From NCBI GenBank assembly GCA_028693285.1, contig JAQUVQ010000007.1, positions 16,307 through 80,198 of the forward strand: a stretch of DNA of 63,892 nucleotides, read 5' to 3'. Below the pieces are notes generated by a model. It had not been told where the DNA came from. It saw only the letters and a program-made list of their open reading frames with translations, and did no database searches. The position numbers were made by a program, and so were the translations under genes. Below are positions 42,157 to 52,398 of the stretch, one piece after another; the stretch's first letter is position 1; each line of letters starts with the position of its first letter. This DNA comes from Smithellaceae bacterium. Its GTDB lineage: Bacteria > Desulfobacterota > Syntrophia > Syntrophales > Smithellaceae.

Positions 42157-43494
42157 CTACTTTACGGGTGTCCCTTTTGCCCGATGTCTGCGTTTCCGCC
42201 TTCTGCGCCGTTTCGCCGACGCTTCATCGGCCGGCGTTTCCGCAATGATGGAAGAAGACTTCCCTGAAAGAAACGCATCCCACCACTCCAGTGCGGATTG
42301 ATTTTCCCCTCCCAACGTTCCTTCGAGGTGCAGGTAGGCCAGGGCATCCGCAAATTCGGGTCTCTTGACGATGACGGAAGGACGGCGCGGCGGCACGCTG
42401 TGAAGCGAGTGCTGCATGGCAAGGATGTTGCGCAGCTGGTTTGCGACCTTTCCGGGAATGCTCACGGTCTCGGAGCACTCTTTCATCAGATCCGTACACG
42501 CGGCATCCCGTGTCAATCGGCCGGGGATGCCGTCCCGGCGGCCGGCAAGCGTTGTTTCCGCGAGGAGGGGACCGAAGAATGCGGCAAAGAAGAGCGCCGG
42601 GGACGGCGGCATTCCCATCCGGCATCGGCAGTCCAGGGTTTCAAGATTTGCGTTCATGATGTTCAGACGCTGGGTGTTTCCGCCAAGCCAGTTGCTGAGC
42701 ATGGGAAAGAGGGCGGCAAGGAGCCCGCTTATGTTCAGCAGACCGAAAGCCCGCCCTGCGGCGCCGAGCAGGAAGAGTTTCAACATCTCTTCATAGAGCC
42801 TTGCCGGTGACGCGCGGGAAATGGTGGAGGAAAGGGTACAGAGGGTCTCCCACGCGGCAGGTTCGATGACAAAATCATGGGATGCGGCAAAACGAACGGC
42901 GCGGAGCATGCGCACCGGGTCTTCCGTAAATCGTACGTACGGATCGCCGATGGGGCGAATGAGCCCGTCGCGCAGATCGGCGAGTCCCGTCGTGTAGTCG
43001 ATGACCGAAAAATCTGCGATATTATAGGCAAGGGCATTGATCGTAAAGTCACGGCGGAGGGCATCCTGCTCAGGTGTGCCAAAGACGTTGTCACGCAGCA
43101 CCATTCCGGAATCATCCTTGAGATGACGGGGTTTGTGATGATTGGGAACCGGCCTTTCCATGTCCGATTCATCGGAGAGGGCATCAGCCCGAAACGTGGA
43201 TACTTCGAGGATTCCGTCTGCGAAGTGCAGATGCGCCAGTCTGAAACGGCGGCCGACAAGACGGCAATTTCGAAAAAGACGTTTGATCTGACCGGGTCTG
43301 GCGTCTGTTGCGATATCGAAGTCTTTGGGTGTGCGTTCCAGGAGCAGGTCGCGAACACACCCGCCCATCAAATAAGCAGTGAAGCCGTTGTCGCGGAGCC
43401 GGTAAAGCGTCCGAAGAACATTCGGGGGTAGCTTTTTGCGGGAGACTCGGTGTTCCTTGCGGGGAATGATTAGTGGCTGCATGGCCCGCAGCAT
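42157..43494 (-). CDS. pcnB: poly(A) polymerase / tRNA nucleotidyltransferase family (PcnB type)
   Basis: A class II nucleotidyltransferase that adds 3' poly(A) tails to RNA. The 445-residue protein has the catalytic GGCVRDLLL (about 44-52) and DFDIATDA (about 58-65) motifs, RRDFTINAL, and the RNA-binding blocks FTEDPVRMLRAVRFAA. The C-terminus is strongly basic (KRRRRRKRRHRAKG), as in PcnB rather than CCA-adding enzymes. It could still act as a CCA-adding enzyme, since family limits are blurred in this phylum. The start is taken at the first Met, with MSRKKLPPN-like later alternatives. Confidence 0.9.
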   Translation of the reverse strand: MLRAMQPLIIPRKEHRVSRKKLPPNVLRTLYRLRDNGFTAYLMGGCVRDLLLERTPKDFDIATDARPGQIKRLFRNCRLVGRRFRLAHLHFADGILEVSTFRADALSDESDMERPVPNHHKPRHLKDDSGMVLRDNVFGTPEQDALRRDFTINALAYNIADFSVIDYTTGLADLRDGLIRPIGDPYVRFTEDPVRMLRAVRFAASHDFVIEPAAWETLCTLSSTISRASPARLYEEMLKLFLLGAAGRAFGLLNISGLLAALFPMLSNWLGGNTQRLNIMNANLETLDCRCRMGMPPSPALFFAAFFGPLLAETTLAGRRDGIPGRLTRDAACTDLMKECSETVSIPGKVANQLRNILAMQHSLHSVPPRRPSVIVKRPEFADALAYLHLEGTLGGENQSALEWWDAFLSGKSSSIIAETPADEASAKRRRRRKRRHRAKGTPVK

Positions 43495-43755
43495 AGCATA
43501 CCGGCTCGAAAAAACAAGATTCAGACGTCATTTGCCATGGATTGGAATATTGAATACCAGCTGATCATTATCGGGAACACAGGGTGGATTCAACTGGCAA
43601 GTGCATCAATAGACACAGGCAAGCAGAAACGATTCACAAAATAATGGTTTAAAAGAAAATCTTCGACGGCCGAAATGTTATAATTGATAATGGTTTAAGC
43701 CATTTTAGGTGAAGAAGTTAATAAGATCAAAATGTCCCATTGTTCTCCCAGCGGC
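43495..43755. other. AT-rich intergenic spacer before the HEPN/MNT pair
   Basis: About 260 bp, clearly more AT-rich than its surroundings. A 35-codon frame (43537-43644) has no ribosome binding site or known motif and is not called. It probably marks the edge of acquired DNA. Confidence 0.4.
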
Positions 43756-44076
43756 TTATGCGGTCAGCCTGATACCACATTTTTTTATTTCATCGACCAG
43801 CGGATCGGTGTCCTGAAAATCATTTATATGATAGGGTACGGGTTCAATTCTGGTATCAATCTCTGTGGAAAGCTTCATCAACCGGAGCCGCTCATCGAAA
43901 CGATCCGAAGAAAAGTCCGGTGATACGACGGCCACATCAATGTCGCTCCACCGGCCCGCGCGATTAACGGCGTGAGAACCGAACAAATAGGCGGATTCAA
44001 CGGTAATCCCGTCTTCCTTCAATCGTCGAATAAACAATTGAACTGTATTTATGATTTCATGATCGACTTGAGCCAC
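43756..44076 (-). CDS. MNT-type nucleotidyltransferase antitoxin
   Basis: A 106-residue minimal nucleotidyltransferase. The GS-x10-DxD motif is exact: GSHAVNRAGRWSDID (Gly33 to Asp47), with VAVVSPDF following. The GTG at 44076 follows AAGGAG and is preferred over a longer frame without a ribosome binding site. It overlaps the end of the upstream HEPN gene by 28 bases. MNT/HEPN pairs form toxin-antitoxin modules in which the MNT protein neutralises the HEPN RNase, in studied cases by adding AMP to it. The pair is AT-rich relative to flanking genes. Confidence 0.88.
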   Translation of the reverse strand: MAQVDHEIINTVQLFIRRLKEDGITVESAYLFGSHAVNRAGRWSDIDVAVVSPDFSSDRFDERLRLMKLSTEIDTRIEPVPYHINDFQDTDPLVDEIKKCGIRLTA

Positions 44077-44435
44077 TGTAATATCTCCTTGATGTTCGAC
44101 AATTCGGTTGATGTGAATTGCTCCGTACATCTAAGACGGAAGCTCCGTTTTTCGTCGGGATATCTTGCTTCCAGATTAAAGGCGGTTATTCTATTTAACA
44201 CATCCTTCCGTGCGGCGTGCAACGACAGTCCGGATTTCTCCGCCAGTCTTACTAAATTGTGAATTTGCGGAGCATGCTCCCCGGTCTTAGCTACATAAAT
44301 CGCCTTGAGCATTTTTTCGACGGCAAGATGACCGAAAAACAGCGCATAGGAATAATCCTTCTTCTCAAAGAGATGTCCCGCAACTTGAAGAGCTTCGGCG
44401 CTTTCTTCAATCCAGTAATCAATCGTTTTTTGCAT
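44049..44435 (-). CDS. HEPN-domain toxin-like protein
   Basis: A 128-residue all-helical HEPN protein (PF05168-like), with YSYALFFGHLAVEKMLKAIYV and the NLEARYPDEK segment diagnostic of the MNT-associated group. The RX4-6H RNase motif of HepT-type toxins is not evident, so nuclease activity is uncertain and the protein may be a substrate-binding partner of the MNT enzyme. It is the first gene of the pair and has a promoter with an inverted repeat in the spacer. Confidence 0.87.
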   Translation of the reverse strand: MQKTIDYWIEESAEALQVAGHLFEKKDYSYALFFGHLAVEKMLKAIYVAKTGEHAPQIHNLVRLAEKSGLSLHAARKDVLNRITAFNLEARYPDEKRSFRLRCTEQFTSTELSNIKEILQWLKSIMKS

Positions 44436-44474
44436 GGTGTTAACGCACTATCGCAATCTCATTTATTTTCATTA

Positions 44475-44503
44475 TTTATAAGTGATACTTAATTGATTTT
44501 CAA
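44475..44503 (-). promoter_or_regulatory. HEPN/MNT promoter with putative operator
   Basis: TTGAAA (44498-44503), a 17-bp spacer and TATAAA (44475-44480). The palindrome TAAGT-GAT-ACTTA (44479-44491) overlaps the -10 and spacer, which suits autorepression by the antitoxin or complex. Confidence 0.6.
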
Positions 44504-44564
44504 GCATTATTTCACGTGGTGAATTCTGAAAGCATAGCATTCAATCGGAGCGCTGCAACCCCGC

Positions 44565-45041
44565 TCAAAAGTTCAGTGTAAACAGTTTCACCGGCCTGCC
44601 GTGCGCCGGGCCCGTGATGATTTCCGAATCGTCGCGGGCGCTCAGATCTCCGCCGACTTCTTCATCGATGACTTTCAGCGCTTTTTGCATATGCTCAATA
44701 AATTTACCCGCCTGAATCATTTCGCTGTATGCGCGGTTAAAGGCATAGATGCCGACATTTTCCTCTTCAGCCCTACGGGCCATGTCGATGGCGTATTCGC
44801 AGTAGAAATCTTCCGTATGGAAATCGCAATGCTCCTGGATGTTTTCCGCTTCCTGGGTGGCCTGCCGAAAAACAGCGGCCGCCGTTCGGTGAGAAGGCGT
44901 ATCCAGCGCCATATTCCTCAAGAGCATCATCCGCAGCGTCCGCGCCACCAGATCTGTCGGATGAATGGATAAAACCATCCGGAGAATTTCCGCCGCTTCC
45001 GAACAGCGTTTGCGGTAATAGAGCGTCTTGGCAATCTCCAC
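44565..45041 (-). pseudogene. 5'-truncated TPR-like protein
   Basis: About 158 helical residues resembling tetratricopeptide repeats (YYRKRCSEAAEILRMVLSIHPTDLVARTL). A GTG at 45041 could serve as start, but it lacks a ribosome binding site and the frame stays open in a natural-looking helix (DDEFQIAAENGVEIAKT) up to a stop at 45090-45092. The beginning therefore seems to have been lost at the junction with the acyl-CoA ligase fragment on the other strand. The protein may still be made. Its function is unknown. Confidence 0.55.
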
Positions 45042-45044
45042 GCC

Positions 45045-45240
45045 ATTTTCGGCGGCAATCTGAAATTCATCGTCAGCTCCAGCTCGCTGTTAAAACCGGA
45101 AATCGCCCGTTTCTTCCATGACATCGGGCAGCCGACCTATGACTGCTACGGCATGACCGAAACCTCGGGCGGCGTCACGCTCAACTGCACCAAATTCGGG
45201 AACAAATTGGGAACCGTGGGCATGCCGATCCAGCACACAA
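45045..45240 (+). pseudogene. fragment of a long-chain acyl-CoA ligase
   Basis: In one plus-strand frame, about 65 residues match the adenylate-forming enzymes: IFGGNLKFIVSSSSLLKPEI, then FFHDIGQPTYDCYGMTETSGGVTLN with the A5 motif YGMTE, then GNKLGTVGMPIQHT. The frame loses similarity after 45240, and there is no start codon or the ATP-binding N-terminal half. The full-length ligase at 50.5 kb is a different sequence, so this is a remnant of another gene. Confidence 0.75.
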
Positions 45241-45309
45241 ATACGGCCGGGAAAAATTTCGTTCAAAGCACGAGACTCCCCTCAGGTTTTGCCGAGGGGA
45301 TCAGGAAAA

Positions 45310-47784
45310 TCATTTCTTTTTTAAAACCGGTTTGCGCGCAACCGTCCTTTTGCTTTTTTCCCTTTTCACCGCCGGCTTTGCGCTCCCGGGCTTCACCGCT
45401 TTCTTCCCTGCCTGCTGTTTTGCTGGTTTTTCCTTGGCCGGCTCCAGCGCCAGCGTGAGAACCTCCATCATGTCGCTCACAAAATGGAATTTCACCTTTT
45501 TCTGCACGCTGGCCGGAATATCCTCGAGGTCCTTCCGGTTCCACGCGGGCAGAATGAGGGTTTTGATTCCCGCGCGATAGGCCGCGAGCACCTTTTCCTT
45601 GATGCCGCCCACGGGCAGCACCGCGCCGCGCAGCGTGATCTCTCCGGTCATCGCCAGTTGCTTTCTCACCTTGCGGCTGGTCAGAAGCGAGGTGAGCGCC
45701 GTCAGCATCGTGACGCCCGCCGACGGACCGTCCTTGGGCGTCGCGCCCGCCGGAACGTGAATGTGAATGTCGCGGTCTTCGAAAAAATCGGGATTCACGC
45801 CCAGCTCTTCTGCGTTGGTGCGCAGAAAGCTCAGCGCCGCCGCGACGGATTCCTTCATGACGTCGCCCAGCTGCCCGGTCAGCGTGAGCCCCTTCTTGCC
45901 CTTCATGGCGGTGGCTTCGATGAAAAGCATGTCGCCGCCCACGGGCGTCCAGGCCAAACCGATGGCGATGCCCGGTTTCGTGATCCGCGCATCGATGTCC
46001 GTCGGCACGCGCACCGCTCCCAGATACCGGTGCACGTCTTTCTCCGTCACGGTTTTGGACTTGAGGCTCCCTTCGGCAATCTGCGCCGCCACGCCGCGGC
46101 AGGCGTTGGCGATCTCCCGCTCCAGGTTGCGCACGCCCGCTTCCCGCGTGTAGCCGTTGATGATCGTGGAAAGCGCCTTGCCCGTCAGTTTGAACTGGGA
46201 AGCGGAAAGGCCGTTTTCCGCAAGCTGCCGCGGAATGAGATACCGCTCTGCGATCTTCATCTTTTCTTCCTGCGTGTAGCCGGTCAGTTCGATCACCTCC
46301 AGACGGTCCAGAAGCGCTGGCGGAATCGTGTCAAGCATGTTGGCCGTGGCGATGAACAGCACTTTCGACAAATCGAACGGCACATCCAGGTAATGGTCGG
46401 TGAAGGTGTTGTTCTGCTGCGGGTCCAGCACCTCCAGGAGCGCGGAAGAGGGATCGCCGCGGAAGTCGCTTCCAAGCTTGTCGATCTCATCGAGCATGAA
46501 CACGGGATTGTTCGACTCCGCGCGCCTCAGGCCCTGAATGATCCGGCCCGGCAATGCGCCGATGTAGGTGCGTCGATGGCCGCGGATTTCCGCTTCGTCG
46601 CGGACGCCGCCCAGCGCGATGCGCCAGAACTTGCGCCCCAGCGCCCGCGCGATGGAATGCCCCAGCGAGGTTTTGCCGGTGCCCGGAGGCCCCACGAAGC
46701 AGAGGATCGGACCCTTGGAATCCGGCTTGAGCTTGCGGACCGCCAGGTATTCAATGATCCGCTTTTTGGGCTTTTCAAGCCCGTAATGATCCTCGTCCAG
46801 AATTTTGCGCGCGGCGGCGATGTCCAGGTTGTCCGTCGCGGCTTCATGCCACGGCAGCATGGTGATCCAGTCGAGGTACGTGGAGGAAACCGTGTACTCC
46901 GCCGAGGACGGGTGCATGCGCGAAAGCCTCTCCAGCTCGCGCAACGCCTCTTTTTTGGCTTCCCCGGGCAGGTTTTTCTCTTCTATTTTTTTGCGGTACT
47001 CGTCCGTCTCCACCGTGTTTTCATCGCTTTCCCCCAGCTCCTGGCGGATGGCCTTGAGCTGCTGGCGCAGATAATATTCCCGCTGGTTCTTGTCGATGTC
47101 GTCCTTCACCTTGGTTTGAATCTTGTTGCCCAGTTCCAGGACTTCCATCTGGTGGTTCACCATTCGGGTCAGCTCTTTGAGGCGCTGTTTGACGTCGGCC
47201 GTATCCAGCACCTTCTGCTTCTCCTCCACCGGCGCGTTGATGACGGAGGTAATCAAATCCGCCAGCGTTCCCGCTTCGGTGATGGACTTGGCCATCGGCC
47301 CGAATTCCGGCGGCAGAAACGGCGAAAGCTTCAAAATCCGGTCAAACAGCGTCAGCAGATTCGCCATCAGCGCCTCGGTTTCCAGATCCTTGACTTCCTT
47401 TTCGTCCACCAGCCGAATGCGCGCCTGCTGGTAGGGCTTCCCCCCGACAAGCTCTTCGATGGAAAAACGGCTGAGCCCCTGCAATAGAAGCTGCGTTCGG
47501 TTTTCCGCCGTCTTGGCCATCTTCAGAATCACCGCGCAGGTGCCCATCGCATGCAGGTCGTCCCGGGTGTACGGCTGGGCGGCATCCGGCTCCTTTCTGG
47601 CCATGATCAGCCCCACCAGCCGGTCTTTGGTCATGGCCTCATCCACCAGCGCCGAGGCGCTGCCCGTCACCTCCAGCGGAATCATCGTTTTGGGAAACAC
47701 CATCACGTTGTAAAGCGGCAGGATGGGAATCACTTTCGGGATATTGAACGTGTTTTTATTTTCAGAAACATTTTGTTCCGTCAT
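45310..47784 (-). CDS. lon: ATP-dependent protease Lon
   Basis: An 824-residue cytoplasmic AAA+ serine protease that degrades misfolded and regulatory proteins. The N-terminal LON substrate-binding domain (about 15-210) begins [21 protein letters not shown]. The AAA+ domain has [11 protein letters not shown] and [10 protein letters not shown], and the protease domain has the Ser in [11 protein letters not shown] and Lys in [13 protein letters not shown]. The C-terminus carries an extra basic Lys/Pro/Ala tail of about 45 residues. It lies 33 bases after hsp20, with GGAGG before the ATG, so protease and small chaperone are co-expressed. Confidence 0.97.
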   Translation of the reverse strand: MTEQNVSENKNTFNIPKVIPILPLYNVMVFPKTMIPLEVTGSASALVDEAMTKDRLVGLIMARKEPDAAQPYTRDDLHAMGTCAVILKMAKTAENRTQLLLQGLSRFSIEELVGGKPYQQARIRLVDEKEVKDLETEALMANLLTLFDRILKLSPFLPPEFGPMAKSITEAGTLADLITSVINAPVEEKQKVLDTADVKQRLKELTRMVNHQMEVLELGNKIQTKVKDDIDKNQREYYLRQQLKAIRQELGESDENTVETDEYRKKIEEKNLPGEAKKEALRELERLSRMHPSSAEYTVSSTYLDWITMLPWHEAATDNLDIAAARKILDEDHYGLEKPKKRIIEYLAVRKLKPDSKGPILCFVGPPGTGKTSLGHSIARALGRKFWRIALGGVRDEAEIRGHRRTYIGALPGRIIQGLRRAESNNPVFMLDEIDKLGSDFRGDPSSALLEVLDPQQNNTFTDHYLDVPFDLSKVLFIATANMLDTIPPALLDRLEVIELTGYTQEEKMKIAERYLIPRQLAENGLSASQFKLTGKALSTIINGYTREAGVRNLEREIANACRGVAAQIAEGSLKSKTVTEKDVHRYLGAVRVPTDIDARITKPGIAIGLAWTPVGGDMLFIEATAMKGKKGLTLTGQLGDVMKESVAAALSFLRTNAEELGVNPDFFEDRDIHIHVPAGATPKDGPSAGVTMLTALTSLLTSRKVRKQLAMTGEITLRGAVLPVGGIKEKVLAAYRAGIKTLILPAWNRKDLEDIPASVQKKVKFHFVSDMMEVLTLALEPAKEKPAKQQAGKKAVKPGSAKPAVKREKSKRTVARKPVLKKK

Positions 47785-47817
47785 GGTAACCTCCTGTTGT
47801 CGTAGGGCGAAAAGCCG

Positions 47818-48258
47818 CTAGGGCGCCGAAAGGACCGAGATCCGGTGCGCCTTGTTGACCGGCAGCTTGCGCATCCGCACCATCAGAATGCCGTCGGCGT
47901 AAGAGGCAACGGAGGACTGCGCGTCCACGGGCGCCGGCAGGGCAATGCTTCTTTCGAAATACCCGTGCGGAATTTCCGCCTGGCGGTAGCGGGCGCTTTG
48001 CAGAAGCTGAAGCGCCTTGCGAATGCCGGATATTTTGAGCTTGTGGCGATTGACTTCGATCTGCAGTTCTTCCTTGTTCAGCCCCGCCATGTCGGCCAGC
48101 ACGATCACTTCGTCCGCCGATTCGCACACATCAACGCCGGGGCGCCAGATGCATTCATAATTTTTAAAGGCCGGGCGAACCAGGTGAAAGACTTCATCCA
48201 CCGCTTTCTGGAATTCGTCTTCAAAATTACCGCCAAAATTGATTTTGATGTAGGTCAT
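47818..48258 (-). CDS. Hsp20-family small heat-shock protein
   Basis: A 146-residue alpha-crystallin-type holdase. The alpha-crystallin domain spans about 42-140: PGVDVCESADEVIVLADMAGLNKEELQIEV, HGYFERSIALPAPVDAQSSVASYADGILMVRM. The conserved A-x-x-x-G-L region reads ASYADGILMV. The C-terminal IXI-type tail is RISVLSAP. It binds unfolding proteins under stress. It precedes lon, forming a small quality-control operon, and is driven by a clear promoter at 48299-48327. No CIRCE element is seen. Confidence 0.93.
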   Translation of the reverse strand: MTYIKINFGGNFEDEFQKAVDEVFHLVRPAFKNYECIWRPGVDVCESADEVIVLADMAGLNKEELQIEVNRHKLKISGIRKALQLLQSARYRQAEIPHGYFERSIALPAPVDAQSSVASYADGILMVRMRKLPVNKAHRISVLSAP

Positions 48259-48298
48259 TTCCTGTGCCTCTCAAATGCGATTTTTTGACTGCGTAAAA

Positions 48299-48327
48299 AG
48301 TATAGTGATTCAAAGCGGATTTGTAAA
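48299..48327 (-). promoter_or_regulatory. promoter of the hsp20-lon operon
   Basis: TTTACA (48322-48327), an exact 17-bp spacer and TATACT (48299-48304), about 40 bases before the hsp20 ATG. The boxes fit sigma-70 better than a heat-shock sigma factor. Confidence 0.75.
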
Positions 48328-48339
48328 GGCCCGGGGGAA

Positions 48340-48405
48340 AATAGTGGATGGTGAATGGTGGATAGGGAAAAGTGATGAGCAATGAGCGATGAGTTTTTCC
48401 TCTTT
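48340..48405. repeat. intergenic 7-bp-period repeat
   Basis: Read on the minus strand: ACTCATC, GCTCATT, GCTCATC, ACTTTTC, CCTATCC, ACCATTC, ACCATCC, ACTATTT. It is the third copy of the heptamer family. The rest of the 390-bp gap to typA (48405-48650) shows no gene or clear signal. Confidence 0.75.
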
Positions 48406-48650
48406 GCGCTTTCCACTCGTTGCTTTTCACTGTTCTTTTCACGGTGAGTGCGTCAACAAACGCAGGGAATAGTTTAAGCCAGGGATACGAGAGGAAACCT
48501 GAAAAAAAATCAGTGGTTTAATCGGCGATATTTTGCTATGGGAGAGCTCACTCGCCCAAAAAACAGTCAGGCGGGACATTTCAGCGGTTGCGATTCGATT
48601 CGTTCAGTTCGAAAACACCTTCCCATTGACGACCGGATAGAAAGAGAAAA

Positions 48651-50468
48651 ATGAAAAAAGAACACTTGAGAAATGTCGCGATCATTGCCCATGTCGATCA
48701 CGGAAAAACCACGCTGCTCAACGCCATGCTCAAGCAGACCGGGATTTTCCGCTCCCACCAGGCGGTGGAAGACCGCGTGATGGACTCGATGGCGCTGGAA
48801 AAGGAACGCGGCATCACCATCGCGGCGAAAAACACGGCCGTGGAATATCAGGGCGTCAAGATCAACATCGTCGACACCCCCGGCCATGCCGATTTCGGAG
48901 GCGAAGTCGAACGCAGCCTCAACATGGTGGACGGCGTCCTGCTGCTGGTGGACGCGAGCGAAGGCCCTCTGCCCCAGACCCGCTTTGTCCTGAAAAAAGC
49001 CCTGGCGCGTCATCTGCCCATCATTCTCGTCATCAACAAGATCGACCGGCCGGACGCGCGCGTGGAAGAAGTCATCTCCGAAACCTACGACCTCTTCATC
49101 GATCTGGGGGCCGAAGAAAATCAGATTGAGTTCCCCATTCTGTACACCAATGCCAAGACCGGCGTCAGCCACGCCAAACGCGGCGACGACAGTTCCGATT
49201 TGCAGCCGCTGCTGCAGGCCATTCTGGACGCGATTCCCGCGCCTCAGGGAGACGACGGCGCCAATACGCAATTTTTAGTGACGAATCTGGATTATGATCC
49301 GTATGTCGGTCAACTGGCCGTCGGCCGCCTGCAGGCCGGAAAACTGGAAATGAACAAGCCCTATGCCCTCTTGGCAAAAGAGAAGATCATAAGCGGCGTC
49401 AAGCTGTCCGCCCTTTATACCTTCTACGGACTGGCCAAAAAGCCGGTCACCGTTGCGGAGTCGGGCGACATTATCTCTCTGGCCGGCGTGGAAAACGTCA
49501 CCATCGGCGACACGATTTCATCGGAGGACCGTCCGGAGGCCCTGCCCCGGCTGACGGTGGACGAACCGACCGTTTCCATGATCTTCTACGTCAACGACGG
49601 GCCGTTTGCCGGCCGGGAAGGCAAATACCTGACGTCCCGCCACCTTCTGGAAAGGCTCGAAAAGGAAGCGCTGCGCAACGTTGCGGTCCGGATCAAAAAA
49701 CTGGACCGCACCGACGCGTTTGAAGTGTGCGGACGGGGCGAACTGCAGATGGCCGTACTGATTGAAACCATGCGACGAGAGGGATTCGAGATGACCGTCT
49801 CCAAGCCGCAGGTCATCACCCGAAAGCAGGACGGAAAAACGCTTGAACCCTTGGAGCGTCTGCTGCTCGACATCCCCGAAGAGTTCGTGGGCCGCATCAC
49901 GGAAAAGCTTTCCATTCGCAAGGGAAGACTGGAAAGCCTCGTCAACAAGGGCAGCGGGCGCGTCAGCATGGAATTTCTGATTCCCTCGCGGGGCCTCATC
50001 GGCTTCCGCGGCCAGTTTCTGACCGACACGAAAGGCGGCGGCGTGATGAATTCCCTGCTGGAAGACTATGCGCCGTGGTTCGGCGCCATTCCCCAGCGCA
50101 GCACGGGCGTGCTGGCGGCCGACCGCGCGGGCCGCGTGACGGCATACGCCAGCTTTGCGATGGAAGACCGCGGGGAGATGCTCGTGGCCGTCGGCACGGA
50201 TGTTTACGCGGGCATGATCGTGGGCGAGCGCAACCGCCCGCAGGACCTCAACGTCAACATCGTCAAGGAAAAGAAGCTCACCAATATGCGGGCTTCCACC
50301 TCGGACGCCACCGTGATCCTGCGGCCGCCGCGGATTCTGTCGCTCGATCAGGCCATCGAGTTCATCGCCGAAGACGAACTGGTGGAAGTGACCCCGCAAA
50401 GCGTTCGCCTGCGCAAGATGGAGCTGGACGCGACGAAGCGTCAGATGAAAGCCCGCCGGGAGGAGTAG
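48651..50468 (+). CDS. typA: ribosome-associated GTPase TypA/BipA
   Basis: A 605-residue translational GTPase involved in ribosome assembly and stress adaptation. The G domain shows AHVDHGKT (G1), RGITI (G2), DTPGHADF (G3) and NKIDRPDA (G4). Domains II, III and the V-like segment follow, with [20 protein letters not shown] and the C-terminal TypA-specific domain carrying [24 protein letters not shown]. The length matches the family exactly. It is monocistronic. Confidence 0.97.
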   Translation: MKKEHLRNVAIIAHVDHGKTTLLNAMLKQTGIFRSHQAVEDRVMDSMALEKERGITIAAKNTAVEYQGVKINIVDTPGHADFGGEVERSLNMVDGVLLLVDASEGPLPQTRFVLKKALARHLPIILVINKIDRPDARVEEVISETYDLFIDLGAEENQIEFPILYTNAKTGVSHAKRGDDSSDLQPLLQAILDAIPAPQGDDGANTQFLVTNLDYDPYVGQLAVGRLQAGKLEMNKPYALLAKEKIISGVKLSALYTFYGLAKKPVTVAESGDIISLAGVENVTIGDTISSEDRPEALPRLTVDEPTVSMIFYVNDGPFAGREGKYLTSRHLLERLEKEALRNVAVRIKKLDRTDAFEVCGRGELQMAVLIETMRREGFEMTVSKPQVITRKQDGKTLEPLERLLLDIPEEFVGRITEKLSIRKGRLESLVNKGSGRVSMEFLIPSRGLIGFRGQFLTDTKGGGVMNSLLEDYAPWFGAIPQRSTGVLAADRAGRVTAYASFAMEDRGEMLVAVGTDVYAGMIVGERNRPQDLNVNIVKEKKLTNMRASTSDATVILRPPRILSLDQAIEFIAEDELVEVTPQSVRLRKMELDATKRQMKARREE

Positions 50469-50498
50469 GCCCGCGGGCTTGCGCCGCCGCGAGCGGTC

Positions 50499-52187
50499 CT
50501 ACACCGTCATCATCTTTTTCAATTCGCGCTTGAGCACCTTGCCCACGCCGCTTACGGGAAGCTCGTCCATGAACTCGATGACGCGCGGCATCTTGTAGGG
50601 CGCTATCCGTTCCTTGAGAAAGGCGCGGATCTCTTCCTTTTTCGCATCGGTTTTTTCCACGCCTTCATGCAGAACGATGGCGCAGCCGACGCGCTCCGAG
50701 CCCGGACGCTCCGGATCGGCCAGGCCGATGCTAGCCGCCATCTGCACATCCCGGTGCGTCACCAGAATCTCGTCCAGCTCCCGGGTGAAAACCTTGAATC
50801 CGGACACGATCACCATGTCTTTTACCCGGTCCACCAGGTAAAAATAACCGTCCTCGTCCATTTTCGCCACGTCCCCGGTATGCATCCACCCGTCCCGAAC
50901 GGCGTTGGCGGTTTCTTCGGGCTTGTTGAAATAACCCCTCATGAGCTGCGGCCCGCGGATGACGATCTCGCCCGGTTCGCCCGGCGCTACGGGGTTCCCG
51001 GTCGCCGTATCCAGGAGTTGAACTTCGGTGTCGGGAAACGGCATGCCGACGGACGCCGGTTTTTTCCTGCCCGTGAGGGGATTGCAGATCATCACCGGCG
51101 ACATCTCCGTCATCCCGTAGAGTTCGATGAAATTTCCCTCACCGATAATCGATTCCAGCTCTTTGATGTTCTCCGCCGGAAACGGCGCGGCTGCGCTCAT
51201 GCACCACTTGAGGTGTCCCTTGAGATCGAGCGCTTTGAAATCGGGCTTTTTCAACAATTCAAAAAAGACCGTGGGAACGTTCACGACAAAGGTCGGACGG
51301 TATTTTTTCAGCGCTTCGATCAGGAAGTGCGTATCGCGGGGATTGGGCACGCAGATCTGGGTGATTCCATGCGTGAGCGAAAAACCGCCCAGGGCAAGCC
51401 CCGCGATATGAAACAGAGGAAATGCCGAAAGGGCAATGTCTTCGGCATGAAGATCGACCCACGCCAGCATCTGCTGACGATTGCTCATGTAGCTTCGCTG
51501 GGTAAGCAGGGCGCCCTTGGCTGGGCCGGTGGTGCCTCCCGTGTACATCATGAAGATGGTGTCGTCGAACGATCGCCTGACCGCCACGGGATCTTTGGGC
51601 ATTTCTTTCATGATCTCCATAAAGCGCAAAACGGTTTTTCCGGCGATGGGCTTCACCTCCGCCGTGGGGATCTTTTTCAAAAGCTTCCCCAGCACGCGTT
51701 TCACGCCCGGCAGAAAGTCGGCAATTTCCGACACGACCACCGTTGAAAAAGGGGCTTTTCCGGCCACTTCCGCCACCTTGGAATAGAGCACGTCCACCGT
51801 GAAGATGACTTTCGTGTCCGAATCTTTAAGCTGGTGCGCCATCTCATGCGCCGTCAGGAGCGGAGACAGGCCCGTGGTAATGCATCCGGCCTTTTGCGCC
51901 CCCAGCACGGCAATATAGTGCGCCGGAAGATTGGGCAGATGCAGGCCGACGACATCGTCCGGTTTCAGGCCGGCCCGGATCAGAAAATGGGCAATCTGGT
52001 TGGAGAGGATATCCACTTCCCTGAAGGTGATCGATCGCCCCAGGTAAATCAAAGCGGTCTTGTCCGGATACCGGGAGACCACTTCCGAGAATAACTCGGT
52101 GAAGCTTTTCTCCTCGTACTTCAGCTTGTGCGGCACATGCTTGTCGTAATTTTTCAGCCACGGTCTTTCCAGGTAAACATTGCCCAT
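50499..52187 (-). CDS. long-chain fatty acid--CoA ligase (AMP-forming)
   Basis: A 562-residue adenylate-forming enzyme that activates a carboxylic acid, probably a long- or medium-chain fatty acid, to its CoA thioester. Core motifs are MMYTGGTTGPAKGALLT (A3), FIELYGMTEMSP (A5), DGWMHTGDVAKMDEDGYFYLVDR (A7) and the final PVSGVGKVLKREL with the catalytic Lys (A10). It has no membrane anchor. Such ligases are abundant in fatty-acid-oxidising syntrophs. It is convergent with typA and followed upstream by the deoxyhypusine-synthase-like gene. Confidence 0.92.
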   Translation of the reverse strand: MGNVYLERPWLKNYDKHVPHKLKYEEKSFTELFSEVVSRYPDKTALIYLGRSITFREVDILSNQIAHFLIRAGLKPDDVVGLHLPNLPAHYIAVLGAQKAGCITTGLSPLLTAHEMAHQLKDSDTKVIFTVDVLYSKVAEVAGKAPFSTVVVSEIADFLPGVKRVLGKLLKKIPTAEVKPIAGKTVLRFMEIMKEMPKDPVAVRRSFDDTIFMMYTGGTTGPAKGALLTQRSYMSNRQQMLAWVDLHAEDIALSAFPLFHIAGLALGGFSLTHGITQICVPNPRDTHFLIEALKKYRPTFVVNVPTVFFELLKKPDFKALDLKGHLKWCMSAAAPFPAENIKELESIIGEGNFIELYGMTEMSPVMICNPLTGRKKPASVGMPFPDTEVQLLDTATGNPVAPGEPGEIVIRGPQLMRGYFNKPEETANAVRDGWMHTGDVAKMDEDGYFYLVDRVKDMVIVSGFKVFTRELDEILVTHRDVQMAASIGLADPERPGSERVGCAIVLHEGVEKTDAKKEEIRAFLKERIAPYKMPRVIEFMDELPVSGVGKVLKRELKKMMTV

Positions 52188-52398
52188 AGAACCCTCCTTT
52201 CAAAAATGCGGTAAGAAACGGTTTCTGATGCGACGATGCTTCGCTTAAAACAGTGTAGCCAAAAACAGATTTGCCCTGTACGTCGGAAAAGGTGGAACGT
52301 TACGCGCGGCCGCTTATTGACGGGTCGGCCCGTCTTTGCAGCTGCATGGAGACTGATCAGAAAACGGTTTTTTGAAGTCCCGTTTTTTAACAGAGGAT

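Noticed and set aside
45484..47487. 667-codon open frame antisense to lon
   Set aside because: It mirrors lon and lacks a start signal or any protein-family motif.
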